Both the position numbers and the translations under genes were made by a program. The notes under the pieces were generated by a model. The model had not been told where the DNA came from. It saw only the letters and a list, made by a program, of their open reading frames with translations, and did not search any database. Positions 7,234 through 16,545 of a stretch of DNA of 64,000 nt are shown here, in pieces (position 1 is the stretch's first letter; each line of letters begins with the position of its first letter). This DNA is from an uncultured Oscillibacter sp. (GTDB taxonomy: Bacteria; Bacillota; Clostridia; Oscillospirales; Oscillospiraceae), in NCBI RefSeq assembly GCF_910579365.1, contig NZ_CAJTUX010000002.1, positions 62,001 to 126,000 of the forward strand, written 5' to 3'.

Positions 7234-7857
7234 ATGAAAAAACGGACCGTGGCCCTGCTGTGCGCGGCGGTCATGCTGCTGGGCGTAGTTTTCGGCGGCA
7301 CCATGGCCTTGCTGTCGAAAGGTTCTGAACCGCTGACGAATACGTTCAAGGCGGGGGACATCGTAATTGAATTGACGGAGACCGATCGCACGTACGTCAT
7401 GGCCCCGGGTACCCGTCTTCCTAAGGACCCCACCGTTTCCGTTGAAGTGGGAAGCGAGGACTGCTACCTCTTCGTCAAGGTGGAGGAAAGCGAGAACAGC
7501 CCTGTTGAGTGGAAGGCCGCTGACGGCTGGCATGAGGTGCCTGGTGTAGAGAACGTCTTTTACCGGGTCTTCAGCAAGAAGAAGCCGGACGTCGAGGCGA
7601 CAGACGGCAAGTACCTCTATCCGTTCTTGAGCGAAGAAGATGGTATCGTGGGAGTTAACATCCCCGCCGATCTGAAAAAGACGGATATGGATGCCTTCAA
7701 AGACAACAAGCCCACGCTGACCTTTACGGCATACGCCATCCAGAAGGATTGGCTGGCTGGCAGCGTTGACCTGGAAGGGGACTATCTCACGGAAAATGAG
7801 ATCGCGCAGATCTGGCAGATGGTTCAGTCCCAGGGCGTTCCGGCTGAGAAAGCCTAA
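7234..7857 (+). CDS. SipW-dependent TasA-like protein (second copy)
   Basis: This 207-aa secreted protein has the signal MKKRTVALLCAAVMLLGVVF followed by GGTMALLS and the conserved NTFKAGDI. A PKDPTVSVE motif also matches the first TasA-like protein (AKDPTVHVS). AAGGAGGG precedes the ATG. It is probably a minor or accessory subunit exported through SipW. Low similarity outside the N-terminus suggests diverged function rather than recent duplication. Confidence 0.85.
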   Translation: MKKRTVALLCAAVMLLGVVFGGTMALLSKGSEPLTNTFKAGDIVIELTETDRTYVMAPGTRLPKDPTVSVEVGSEDCYLFVKVEESENSPVEWKAADGWHEVPGVENVFYRVFSKKKPDVEATDGKYLYPFLSEEDGIVGVNIPADLKKTDMDAFKDNKPTLTFTAYAIQKDWLAGSVDLEGDYLTENEIAQIWQMVQSQGVPAEKA

Positions 7858-7891
7858 TCCTCGCAGACACATTAGAAAACAACATCCTGAA

Positions 7892-7916
7892 GCGGCCTGC
7901 CCGCTGGGCAGGCCGC
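7892..7916. other. GC-rich hairpin between filament genes
   Basis: A perfect 11-bp stem GCGGCCTGCCC/GGGCAGGCCGC with a 3-nt loop and no T tract. It sits in the 145-bp gap after the second TasA-like gene. It is more likely an mRNA stabiliser or processing site that tunes subunit ratio than a full terminator. Confidence 0.5.
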
Positions 7917-8002
7917 GCGCGGGCGCTCCACATGTAAAAGGGAGTGCCGGCGCGCGGCCTGCGCAAGAAATATGACAAGCAAACAGAAAGGCGGTATTCT
8001 GT

Positions 8003-8623
8003 ATGAGTTTAAGAAAGAAGCTCGTCCTCGCGGCGGCGGCGGTTTTAATTGTCACCGTGGGCGCGTATGGCACGCTGGCTTATCTTACGGCGGACGTGAC
8101 AACGCATAATGTGATTACTTCTGGCAGCGTGGCCATTGAGCTGCTGGATAAAACCGCCCAAGAGGGCCAGGCGGCGGACAACTTTACCGCCGTATACGAA
8201 TTAGAGGACTTTAACGAAGTTTATCCCAGTGAAGAGGGCGGCATGCCCGTTATGCCCGGCAGCAAGGCCAGTAAGATTGTGGCAGTGCGGAAGACAGAGG
8301 AATCCGCGCCCTGCTGGGTCCGGGTGAAGCTCACCGAGAACCGGCCCGATGTCTATGAGGATGGGGATGTAACCCTGGTGCTGGATGAGGAACACTGGAC
8401 CTATCAGGACGGATGGTACTATTATAATACCATTCTCACCAACGACAATTACCAGACCCTTCCCCTGCTGACCCAGGTGAATTTCAGCGGTCCGCAGATC
8501 GACAATTCCTGGCTGGGAAAGAGCTATTCCATTGACGTAAACGCCCAAGCGGTCCAAAGCGACAACAACTCCGAAGGCGGCGTTCTGGCGGCCAGGGGCT
8601 GGCCTGACGAATCCGCGAACTGA
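8003..8623 (+). CDS. SipW-dependent TasA-like protein (third copy)
   Basis: This 206-aa protein has the signal MSLRKKLVLAAAAVLIVTVG followed by YGTLAYLTADVTTHNVITSG, the SipW-dependent signature. The mature part contains MPGSKASKIVAVRK and APCWVRVKLTENRP, the usual pilin-like core (a Pro-Gly loop followed by a strand with a hydrophobic xVRVK pattern) of camelysin-like domains. It lies 20 bp before the giant surface protein, so it is probably translated in the same transcript. Confidence 0.85.
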   Translation: MSLRKKLVLAAAAVLIVTVGAYGTLAYLTADVTTHNVITSGSVAIELLDKTAQEGQAADNFTAVYELEDFNEVYPSEEGGMPVMPGSKASKIVAVRKTEESAPCWVRVKLTENRPDVYEDGDVTLVLDEEHWTYQDGWYYYNTILTNDNYQTLPLLTQVNFSGPQIDNSWLGKSYSIDVNAQAVQSDNNSEGGVLAARGWPDESAN

Positions 8624-8643
8624 GGCGGAGAGGAGGAAACGCA

Positions 8644-11600
8644 ATGAAGATGAGAAAATTTCTGGCAATGCTGCTGACCCTGACGCTGCTGCTTTCCATC
8701 GCCTCGCCCGCGTTTGCCGTGGAGGCGGAGAGCGAAGGAAGCGCCGTGGAGAGCGGGGATACTTCTTCTGATTCCGGTAGTTCGGACAACAACGAGTCCA
8801 GCGAGCCCTCCGAGTCTGAGGAGACGGAGCCCGAGGAGTCCGGCGATTCCGGCGAGACCACCGAGCCCGAGAACCCCGGTGAAACTACGGAACCGGAGAA
8901 CCCCGGTGAGACCACCGAGCCCGAGAACCCCGGTGAAACCACCGACCCGGAGAACCCCGGCGAAACCACCGATCCCGAGAATCCCGGTGAGACCACCGAC
9001 CCGGAGAACCCCGGCGAGACCACCGACCCGGAGAACCCCGGCGAGACCACCGACCCCGAGAATCCCGGAGAAACGACCGATCCCGAGAATCCCGACCAGC
9101 CCGAGGTCCCCGAGGACCCCGATGCCGAGGCCAAGAAAGACTTCCTGGACCAGCTGGGCAGCGCGGCAGATAAGGATGCGTTCAACGCCATTCTGAACGG
9201 GAATAAGGAACTCTATGACAAACTGACCGACGAGGAGAAGGCCGAGCTCCAGGCGAAACTGGAGGCCCTGCCTGATTCCGGGTCCCCCGAGGAGAAGCCC
9301 GACGAGGAGGCCAAAAAGGACTTTCTGGATCAGCTGGGCTCCGCCGCAGACAAGGACGCGTTCAACGAGATTCTGGAAGCCAACCGGGACCTCTTTGACA
9401 AGCTGACGGAGGAGGAGAAGGCCGAGCTGCTGGCGAAGCTGGAAACCCTGCCCGACGCTCCTGCGGAGGACCCTGACGCCGAGGCGAAAAAGGACCTTTT
9501 TGACAAGCTCAACGGCGCGGCTACCAAGGAAGATTTCGAGAAGCTGAAAGAGGAGTTTGCGGAGCTTTTCGACAAGCTGACTGAGGAAGAGCGGGCGGCG
9601 CTGCTGGCGAAGCTGGAGACTCTGCCCACCGCCGGAGAGAAACTGGAGCAGGAAAAGAAGGACCTCTTTGACAAGCTGAACGGCGCGCTCACCAAGGAGG
9701 ATTTTGAGAAGCTGAAAGAGGAGTTCGCGGAACTCTTTGAGCAGCTGACTGACGAGGAGAAGGCCGCTTTGCTGGCAAAGCTGGAGACTCTGCCCACCGC
9801 TGAGGAGAAGCTGGAGCAGGAAAAGCAGGACCTGATCAACCGGCTGAACGGCGCGTCCAACAAGCAGGAGTTCCTGGATATCCTGGAGGCCAACCGGGAG
9901 CTGTTTGAGCAGCTGACCGAAGAGCAGAAGGCGGCTTTGATGGCTCTGCTGGAGGGTCTGCCGGAGCTGCCCCCGGTGGGAGACAGCCTCTATGAGCGGC
10001 TGATGGCCACCGAGACCCTGGAAGCGTTCGTGGCCATTTTGAACGAGGCCACCCGGGAGGAAATTGACGCCCTGTACGAACTGAGCAGCGCGGAGAAGGC
10101 CGCTTTGCAGGAGCATTTGATAAGACTGATGCGCCTTGCGACGGCGAACGAAATTCCCTTTATTCCGCCTGTAAACTTTACGGATGCAGGCGCCTTGCTG
10201 AACATTCCTGTGGTGAAGGCAACGGCGGCTCCCATGCGCGCCCGGCGGATGAATAGCCGGATTGCGGGGGAGGACCCGATGCAGAATCCGGTGGCTGCGG
10301 GCAAGGAAAATGAAAATATGTACACCAGCAAGAAGCTGGAAGAGGTGAATGGTCAGTTACAGCTTACCATTGAGGCTTACGCCACGGGCAGCTATACGTC
10401 TTCGGAAGTGGTAACCTCCGCTCCCGCTGATATTGTCTTGGCTCTGGATCAATCTGCCTCCATGAGTGGGTGTATGGAATGCGGCATACCGGTATCGGCA
10501 AGTATCCATGACGCTGACGGAAGGGAATTTTATACGCATCAGCATCCTAACCTTCCTACTTATGCCTTTCCTGAGTCTATACTCAATAGCGTAGTTCCAG
10601 AGAGTAATAGATGTAGCTGTGAGCAGTTTATTCCAACTTCTAACGAGCTTGTGGATTATGGTAATGGCCCGGAACATGTAGGCTTTCTGGGCTCTTACGA
10701 GGACACTTCGCGCCAAGCCGTATTGAAAGACGCGGTGAATCAGTTCCTTGCCGAGTTGGCGAAATCTGGGGAGAATCACCGTATTGGCGTTGTGACCTAT
10801 GGCGGTGAAGCAATCGGACAGGGAGACGGACAGACCGGTATCCGCAGGCGTTTGACCGAAGGAACGATAGATATCAATGGTTACCTTGGAGAACCCCATG
10901 GTGCGACGCCGACGGGAAGGGCGATGGAGTATGCGAAGGCTCTCTTTGATGAAGTGAAGGCTTCGAGTGAAGGCCGCAAAAAGGTCGTGATCCTCTTTAC
11001 AGACGGCTATCCGACGGCAGACCAAGACACGGGCTACTTTGTACGGGAGGAACCCAGACCTGAATTTAACCCGGATGCGTATCGTGAATTTGCAAACGAT
11101 GCACTGCGTCACGCCGGCGCTTTGAAAAACGATGGAGTAGATATATATACAATTGGCGTTTTCAGCAGGGCGGATGGAAAGAGTTTTCCGAGTTATGTCC
11201 CGGTAAATGAGAATGCTGGACCCAATGATGAGAACGAGCTTGCCAGAGCGAACCGTTTTATGCAGATGCTTTCCTCCAACTGCGGGGCGGCGAATTATTT
11301 GGGAGCGGATGTAAGCTGTGATTTGTCAAAGAGTCATTATCTTAGTCCGGAAAATGCGGATGCGTTGATCGATGCGTTCATCAAGATCTCTGATTCTATC
11401 ACCGGCAGCACCTCCAACGTGTCCCTGGGCGCCACCGTCGTGCGCGACGTCATCTCGCCCTACTTTGAAGTGGATAGAGCCGCCGGCGGCGTGAAAGCCT
11501 ACGATGTTAGCATCGAGAACGGTAAGGAAATCTCCTCCACCCCGATCAACGCTTCTTTGAATGATGGAGTCTATGGGGACAATGCCATTCAAACCGTGGA

Positions 11601-13464
11601 AGCGGAGTATAACTTCAACGAAAACTTCCTGCTGGACGGGAAGGGCCACAAACTCCGCATCGTGATTCCCATCAAGGAGAGAGATGGGTTCTGGGGCGGC
11701 AACAACGTGCCCACCAATATCCCCCGCCTCTCCGGCGTGTTTACGGATTTGGATGACGACCAATCGCCTGAGACCTGCATCAAGGCCCTGCACTCCGATT
11801 TTAAGAGCACGGAGCTGGCGTATCCCAAGGCGAATGTGCAGATCAAAATTCCGGAGTGGAAGCCGAAAGACAAGAACATTTACTATGGAAACGCCACCCT
11901 CGTATTGGAGGACCTGTTCGAAATTGGAAATGTTCCTGTGGATTGGCGGACGGATTATCTGAACAACGAGCCTCAAATCACCCTTCGGGACGGGCAGACG
12001 ATTCAGTTCGAGGAAGATGAGAAGTACAATCTTGACTTCACCTTTACCGCCGCGGAGACCCCTGAGCCCGCGAGCAAGGGAGCCCCGGCTGTGCATAAGG
12101 GCGGCCAGTGCGACGCTCTGGTCAACGTCTTCAAGCCCACGGTCAGCTTCGCCGATATGCGGACGTATCTGACGGTTGTGGCGGATGTGGAACACCATAT
12201 GCCCAAAAGTGTGGTATGGACACATAATGGAAATGTGGTGACCAACAGCGGTTCTGAAGGCAGCACCATTCAAGTGAGCGAAACGGATACGACCCTCCTT
12301 ACCTATGGCGGGGAGAACGCGACCATGGAGGGCACGGCTCCCACTCTGACCTGTACCATCAAGGGCCGGGTCAATGCGCTGCACGGTGCTGATGTCAACC
12401 AGGCTGTCCGCGACTATTATGCCTTTGTGACGAAGGTCGAGTTCAGCAACGGCAAGACTGTCGAGACGCGGGACGATCAAGGCGCGGCGAAAGAGCAGAA
12501 TGTGGTGACATTCAGCCATCATGTCTGCGAGGACATTGTCAGCCGGGTTTATGACAGTAAGGTTGGCGAGTTCCTGGTGCACGTCTTTAAGCCTGAAATC
12601 ACCTTCACGGACATGAGCGTCTACAAGGGTATGACGAAGGACGACGTGACGTATGCCGGACCTGTAAAGGTCGAATGGATGTACCCGGGTGAGATTAAAA
12701 ACGGAGCGGAGCTTGAGATGCCCAGTTCCCCCGCGCCTGTGATCACCTACGAGTACACACCCAGAAACAACGATCTGTACAACGGCAATTACTTTGTGAA
12801 GGATACCCCCGTTCAGGTGCAGGCGGCGGTGGGCGGACATATGCAATATACGCCTGCCGGCGTAACTGCGGCCCGGAACATCAACGCGTGCATCATCTTC
12901 AAGTGGGAACATGACTGCGGTCTGCTTGAGCCCGACAAAATTGAAGCGGAGGGCACGGTCAAGGGTCACCAGTTCTATGTCCATGTCATCCCCTGCCAGC
13001 TGACGGTGACCAAGAGCGTCAGCAAGTTCTATGACCAGGGCGACAGCTTCCTGTTCCACATCAGGGGCAGCGGTAATCCCTTGGCGGCGGCAGTCGATAT
13101 GGACGTCTTCCTGAGCCAGGAGCACGATTTCAGCGGCGTGACGGCCAGCAAGATCATCGGCGGCCTGCCGGTAGGCACGTATACTGTGACGGAGGACACG
13201 AACTGGTCCTGGCGGTATAAGCTCGATTCTGCGCCGGGGGCTGTCACCCTCAGCGAAACGAACAGCGAGGGCAGCGTGAGCTTCCACAACACCCTGGTCA
13301 ACGAGAATTGGCTCTCCGGCGGAGACGCAGCGGTGAATACCTTCATCACGGTGAATGCCGCCAAGACCCTGGACGCCCGTACGGGCGACGCGTGGAATGG
13401 CGGAAAGCAGGATGAAAATTTTGGAACCGGTACTGACACGGACGGCGATACGGCCAACGGATAA
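8644..13464 (+). CDS. Giant secreted von Willebrand A surface protein
   Basis: This 1606-aa protein has an ordinary signal peptide (residues 1-25, AFA then V). Nine nonapeptide repeats of the type GETTDPENP follow (about 70-150). Next are six helical repeats of about 55 residues (about 160-495; EAKKDFLDQL, KLTEEEKAELLAKLE). A von Willebrand A domain starts near 597 with a complete MIDAS: DQSAS, the Thr of ATPTG, and FTDG. It carries a Cys-rich insertion (CMECG, CSCEQ). Several beta-domains and a prealbumin-like C-terminal domain (LPVGTYTVTED) follow. No LPXTG motif or C-terminal membrane helix is present, so retention probably depends on the filament or the anchored protein at 14121. A tip-adhesin role is inference. 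Confidence 0.9.
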   Translation: MKMRKFLAMLLTLTLLLSIASPAFAVEAESEGSAVESGDTSSDSGSSDNNESSEPSESEETEPEESGDSGETTEPENPGETTEPENPGETTEPENPGETTDPENPGETTDPENPGETTDPENPGETTDPENPGETTDPENPGETTDPENPDQPEVPEDPDAEAKKDFLDQLGSAADKDAFNAILNGNKELYDKLTDEEKAELQAKLEALPDSGSPEEKPDEEAKKDFLDQLGSAADKDAFNEILEANRDLFDKLTEEEKAELLAKLETLPDAPAEDPDAEAKKDLFDKLNGAATKEDFEKLKEEFAELFDKLTEEERAALLAKLETLPTAGEKLEQEKKDLFDKLNGALTKEDFEKLKEEFAELFEQLTDEEKAALLAKLETLPTAEEKLEQEKQDLINRLNGASNKQEFLDILEANRELFEQLTEEQKAALMALLEGLPELPPVGDSLYERLMATETLEAFVAILNEATREEIDALYELSSAEKAALQEHLIRLMRLATANEIPFIPPVNFTDAGALLNIPVVKATAAPMRARRMNSRIAGEDPMQNPVAAGKENENMYTSKKLEEVNGQLQLTIEAYATGSYTSSEVVTSAPADIVLALDQSASMSGCMECGIPVSASIHDADGREFYTHQHPNLPTYAFPESILNSVVPESNRCSCEQFIPTSNELVDYGNGPEHVGFLGSYEDTSRQAVLKDAVNQFLAELAKSGENHRIGVVTYGGEAIGQGDGQTGIRRRLTEGTIDINGYLGEPHGATPTGRAMEYAKALFDEVKASSEGRKKVVILFTDGYPTADQDTGYFVREEPRPEFNPDAYREFANDALRHAGALKNDGVDIYTIGVFSRADGKSFPSYVPVNENAGPNDENELARANRFMQMLSSNCGAANYLGADVSCDLSKSHYLSPENADALIDAFIKISDSITGSTSNVSLGATVVRDVISPYFEVDRAAGGVKAYDVSIENGKEISSTPINASLNDGVYGDNAIQTVEAEYNFNENFLLDGKGHKLRIVIPIKERDGFWGGNNVPTNIPRLSGVFTDLDDDQSPETCIKALHSDFKSTELAYPKANVQIKIPEWKPKDKNIYYGNATLVLEDLFEIGNVPVDWRTDYLNNEPQITLRDGQTIQFEEDEKYNLDFTFTAAETPEPASKGAPAVHKGGQCDALVNVFKPTVSFADMRTYLTVVADVEHHMPKSVVWTHNGNVVTNSGSEGSTIQVSETDTTLLTYGGENATMEGTAPTLTCTIKGRVNALHGADVNQAVRDYYAFVTKVEFSNGKTVETRDDQGAAKEQNVVTFSHHVCEDIVSRVYDSKVGEFLVHVFKPEITFTDMSVYKGMTKDDVTYAGPVKVEWMYPGEIKNGAELEMPSSPAPVITYEYTPRNNDLYNGNYFVKDTPVQVQAAVGGHMQYTPAGVTAARNINACIIFKWEHDCGLLEPDKIEAEGTVKGHQFYVHVIPCQLTVTKSVSKFYDQGDSFLFHIRGSGNPLAAAVDMDVFLSQEHDFSGVTASKIIGGLPVGTYTVTEDTNWSWRYKLDSAPGAVTLSETNSEGSVSFHNTLVNENWLSGGDAAVNTFITVNAAKTLDARTGDAWNGGKQDENFGTGTDTDGDTANG
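8851..9093 (+). repeat. Nine in-frame 27-bp repeats (GETT[E/D]PENP)
   Basis: Nine tandem 27-bp units encode GETTEPENP three times and GETTDPENP six times. Synonymous third-base differences show they are not all recent copies. Such stalk repeats can change number by slippage and so vary the length of the surface protein. Confidence 0.9.
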
Positions 13465-13478
13465 GGAGGTGACCCGTT

Positions 13479-14105
13479 ATGAATAAGGATAACAAGAAGC
13501 ACGGCCATCTATCCCGGCGCGCGGCGCTGCTGGTGCTCTCGGTGGTTCTGATTCTCTCCGTCTCTGTTGGCGGCACGCTGGCCTACCTGATTCGCGAGAC
13601 CGGCCCGAAGACGAACACCTTCATTCCCGGCGAGGTTACGACCTCGACGGAGGAGAAGTTCAATGAACAGGTGAAAAAGGACGTCTATGTCCAAAATGGC
13701 GAGAATGACGGAAGCCTTCCGGTCTATGTCCGCGCCAAGGTCATCTTCAACTGGGTTGACAAGGACGGAGAGACGGTCCTGTCTGAGCCCGTAGTTGTGA
13801 CGGATGATGAAAACAGCATGGTCAATATCAATTGGGTCGGCGAAAACGGGGACGAAAACTGGGTGAAGAAAGCCGACGGATACTACTATTACCAGCAGGT
13901 TTTGCAGCCCGGCGGGCAGACTTCCAATCTGATTGAAAGCTGCAGCCCCAAAAATGGCGTAGGCCCTGTGGATGGCCGGCTCCAAGTCACCATCCTGACC
14001 CAGACGCTTCAGGCGGATGTCAACAAGACTGCTGTCGCGACTTCTTGGGGAGCGAGCGCGGTGAGTTATGTTCCCGCGTTCTCCGCTGACGAGCCCACAA
14101 CCTAA
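13479..14105 (+). CDS. SipW-dependent TasA-like protein (fourth copy)
   Basis: This 208-aa protein has a longer charged N-terminus (MNKDNKKHGHLSRRAALL), a hydrophobic stretch and SVGGTLAYLI, then NTFIPGEV. The mature region has VYVRAKVIFNW and a Tyr-rich YYYYQQVL strand. GGAGGTGACC precedes the ATG, 15 bp after the giant protein. The position after the von Willebrand protein and the distinct N-terminus suggest an anchor or initiator subunit comparable to TapA, but that is a guess. Confidence 0.85.
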   Translation: MNKDNKKHGHLSRRAALLVLSVVLILSVSVGGTLAYLIRETGPKTNTFIPGEVTTSTEEKFNEQVKKDVYVQNGENDGSLPVYVRAKVIFNWVDKDGETVLSEPVVVTDDENSMVNINWVGENGDENWVKKADGYYYYQQVLQPGGQTSNLIESCSPKNGVGPVDGRLQVTILTQTLQADVNKTAVATSWGASAVSYVPAFSADEPTT

Positions 14106-14120
14106 AAGGAGGCGTAAGAA

Positions 14121-15056
14121 ATGAAGAAGAGAACAACGCGCATTTTGAGCGTCCTCCTGGCGGCGGTCTTTGCGGTGGGCGTTGCCAACAGCGCCCTGGC
14201 CGCTCGGACCCTGGCTCTTGACAGCGGTATTACCCTGGTAGAGGAGGGGAACACCCGCCGGTTCGTCATCAATGCCAACGGCGACGACCTCTTCGAGGAC
14301 TTCAAGGGTGTAATGCCCGGCGACGACCTGACCCAGACCATCAAGGTCAACGCCGCCGGAGCCAACCGGGAGAGCTACCGCATCTTCCTCTACGCCCGCG
14401 AGTGCGTCGAGGCGGAGGTTCCCGAGAACGGCGCTCATGTCCGGCCCGATCTGACCGACAAGGACCGGGAGTTCCTGAAATATCTCGACATCACGGTTTC
14501 CTACAACGGAGAGGAAATCGGCAATGTGAACATTGGGCAGGGCACCGGCCTGAGCGGCGTGCTGCTTGGCACCTTCGCCCCCGGCGATTCCCATGACATC
14601 ACCGTAAATCTTCATGTGAATGAAGAGATGGGCAACGACTTTGCCAACAAGAGCGCCTACATTGACTGGGTCTTCTACGCGGATACCCTTCCGGATGACC
14701 CAGGTCCTGGCCCTGGTCCCGGACCCGGCCCTGGTCCGGGAACCAACCCCGGTCCGGGAACCGCTCCCGGCTCGGATCCCACCCCCACTCCCCCCACGGA
14801 CATCACGGACCCGGAGGTTCCTCTGGATAATCCGGATATCCCCGACGAGGTGTCTCTCGACGACCCGGAGGTTCCCCTGGCGGATGAGCCTCCCACGGAA
14901 GAGGAAATCGAGGACGAGGGCGTGCCCCTGGGCGGCATCCCCAAGACCGGCGACAACAACGCGATTGTAGTTTGGTTGGGTCTGGCCACGGCCAGCGGCG
15001 CGGGTATCATCATCCTGCTTACCTCCAAGCGCAAGGAAGAACGCGAAGCTGCGTAA
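14121..15056 (+). CDS. Sortase-anchored (IPKTG) surface protein
   Basis: This 311-aa protein has a signal peptide (residues 1-27, ending SALA) and a globular domain of about 160 residues. A Pro-Gly run of about 30 residues (GPGPGPGPGP) and an acidic Pro-rich stalk (DPEVPLDNPDIPDEV) follow. The cell-wall sorting signal is IPKTG near residue 273, then a hydrophobic helix and the tail KRKEEREAA. It is the only protein of the cluster with a sorting signal, and a class B sortase lies convergently 63 bp away, so it is the likely wall anchor for the filament. Ile instead of Leu in the motif is unusual but seen in Firmicutes. Confidence 0.9.
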   Translation: MKKRTTRILSVLLAAVFAVGVANSALAARTLALDSGITLVEEGNTRRFVINANGDDLFEDFKGVMPGDDLTQTIKVNAAGANRESYRIFLYARECVEAEVPENGAHVRPDLTDKDREFLKYLDITVSYNGEEIGNVNIGQGTGLSGVLLGTFAPGDSHDITVNLHVNEEMGNDFANKSAYIDWVFYADTLPDDPGPGPGPGPGPGPGTNPGPGTAPGSDPTPTPPTDITDPEVPLDNPDIPDEVSLDDPEVPLADEPPTEEEIEDEGVPLGGIPKTGDNNAIVVWLGLATASGAGIIILLTSKRKEEREAA

Positions 15057-15064
15057 CCAACAAA

Positions 15065-15097
15065 AAGGAGCATCCGAACGGATGCTCCTTTTGTTTT
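15065..15097. terminator. Bidirectional terminator between surface operon and sortase
   Basis: Perfect 12-bp stem (15065-15076 with 15079-15090), loop AA, flanked by TTTTGTTTT on one side and AAAAA on the other. It can therefore serve the surface operon and the convergent sortase gene. Confidence 0.88.
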
Positions 15098-15119
15098 CCC
15101 TGCCGCGGGCCGCTGGGTC

Positions 15120-15899
15120 TCACAGCAGATAGATTTCCGCCAGGGAAGCCTGCACCACCCAGCGGGTGGCATAGGTGTTGCCGGAACAGGTGGAGAGGGT
15201 AATGATCTTGTCGGTGACGGCAGGGGTCAGTCCGGTGGAGAGAACGTTGAGAGAGAGGCCCTCGTCCAGGAACGCCTGTTTTTCCCCGTCATTCGCAAAG
15301 TCGATCTGATAGGTCCGTCCGGTGACGCTGGCGGTGTAAGCGGAGAAGATGTTGTACCGGCGAATGCTGGTGCCGGTCATGATGTAGACGTAGGGGTGAG
15401 CGGTCCAGTAGTCTTGCTGGTTGTAGTTCCGCAGGGAGCCGAACATGGTTCCGTTCTTCATCCGGTGGCCGTAGATGATGGTGTGGAAATCGCTGAGGCT
15501 CTCGTTGTTCCGGCATTCCAGGAAGATGGCGCCCAGGGCGCTGCTCTTGCCGTTCCAGGTCCGGTGAAGGTAATAGTCGTTGTCTCGTCCAAGGAGCAGG
15601 GGGTAGGAGACTTCCGTATCCGGAATCAAAATCCAGCCTAGCACGTCGGGATTGACTTCCTGAAGGGCGGCGAGGTCGATGGCGGCGAGAGATTCAAAAT
15701 AAGGGTCCTCCTCGATTTCGGCTCCGGGCTCCAGACCGGCGTCAGGAGGAGGCGGGGAGAGTTTGGCGATGCTTTCCGCCTCTTCATAGAACGACCGGCC
15801 TTTTTCCCGGTCAGCGAGGTTCCAAATCAGGCCGCCCAGGCTTCCGGCGAAAACCAGGAGCAGTATAATAATCAGGACTGTGCGCAGTCGTTTGCTCAT
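15120..15899 (-). CDS. Class B sortase
   Basis: This 259-aa protein has an N-terminal membrane anchor (residues about 8-28, RTVLIIILLLVFAGSLGGL) and a class B sortase domain. The catalytic His lies in YGHRMKNGTMFGSL, the Cys in TLSTC, and the Arg in TRWVV. ATG 15899 is chosen over upstream in-frame starts because GGAGG precedes it and the promoter lies only about 70 bp further. It would cleave the IPKTG motif of the neighbouring surface protein and attach it to peptidoglycan. It is transcribed convergently from its own promoter and so may be expressed even when the filament switch is OFF. Confidence 0.95.
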   Translation of the reverse strand: MSKRLRTVLIIILLLVFAGSLGGLIWNLADREKGRSFYEEAESIAKLSPPPPDAGLEPGAEIEEDPYFESLAAIDLAALQEVNPDVLGWILIPDTEVSYPLLLGRDNDYYLHRTWNGKSSALGAIFLECRNNESLSDFHTIIYGHRMKNGTMFGSLRNYNQQDYWTAHPYVYIMTGTSIRRYNIFSAYTASVTGRTYQIDFANDGEKQAFLDEGLSLNVLSTGLTPAVTDKIITLSTCSGNTYATRWVVQASLAEIYLL

Positions 15900-15966
15900 T
15901 CGATATACCTCCCAATTGGTAATGGAATTCCCCTTCTGCCGGCGGCAGAAAGATGATATATGTTTC

Positions 15967-15995
15967 ATTTTACCATAGTTTTTTGAGCGCCGCAA
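15967..15995 (-). promoter_or_regulatory. Promoter of the sortase gene
   Basis: On the minus strand TTGCGG (15995-15990), a 17-bp spacer, then TAAAAT (15972-15967) with an upstream TGG. The leader contains a small TTCTGCC/GGCAGAA hairpin at 15934-15950. Confidence 0.65.
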
Positions 15996-16055
15996 GGCTT
16001 AGCCCCGGCGGGATTTGGGGGTAACGACGTCTTCCCTTGGTGTGCCTTCTCCATC

Positions 16056-16310
16056 TTAAGCGGGTTTCTCTTCGGGACATTTTTCGCCGTTTTCGGTTAA
16101 TTCTCCAATAAATTTGTAGAAAATCCGCACACTCTGCCGGTATGGCTGGCTGGCCCGGGCGGGGACCTTGTGTCTGCCGTTTTCATAGATATTGGGACCG
16201 ATTTCAATGCGCTCCACAAAGGCCGGCAGGGTATCCCGGTCCAACTGCTCCAGGTGGGTATAAGACCGGGCCGGCTCAAAGAACTGGGCGCAGCTGTCTT
16301 CCATCTGCTG
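16056..16310 (-). pseudogene. C-terminal remnant of a serine recombinase
   Basis: The minus frame encodes about 85 residues (LDRDTLPAFVERIEIGPN, QSVRIFYKFIGEL). They match the extreme C-terminus of clostridial large serine recombinases. Catalytic and DNA-binding parts are absent: upstream of about 16310 the sequence is a dndE remnant on the other strand. A deletion or insertion joined the two. No promoter or start is needed for the fragment, so it is almost certainly dead. Confidence 0.75.
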
Positions 16311-16319
16311 GGCAGCGCA

Positions 16320-16544
16320 GACAGCAATGTTGAGATGTCCTGGTACACCTTCGCTGGAGAATACAGCGAGCTATATGAGGCGGTTATAAAAGCCTGGTGT
16401 GTCAGAGCTGGTCTCCCGACGGATGAGATAACTGTGGCCAAATATTTCAAGCTCCACCTGGAGCGTGGGATTGCCCACTTGTCGGGTACAGGATTCATCA
16501 AAAACCTGTCTGATTTATTAAATCTTGCGATTGAGGCTTCATAA
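16320..16544 (+). pseudogene. 5'-truncated dndE-like fragment
   Basis: An open frame of about 74 residues ends TAA at 16544. It reads MSWYTFAGEYSELYEAVIKA, then KYFKLHLERGIAHLSGTG, resembling the C-terminal half of DndE (the nicked-DNA-binding protein of phosphorothioation). The N-terminal half is missing at the junction with the recombinase remnant. The frame runs to 1 bp before the dndA start, as in intact dnd operons. Identification rests on the HLERGI core and the dndA neighbour; moderate confidence. Confidence 0.5.
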
Positions 16545-16545
16545 T

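Noticed and set aside
8851..9093. Regular 27-bp repeats as a CRISPR array
   Set aside because: The units are tandem without spacers and keep a reading frame for a GETTDPENP stalk; no cas genes are present.
8524..10116. Long minus-strand open frame (about 530 codons) opposite the giant surface protein
   Set aside because: It is produced by the GC-rich repeats of the plus-strand gene read backwards; its sequence is low-complexity (LLQLL and VGGLAGVLRVGG-like runs) with no ribosome site.
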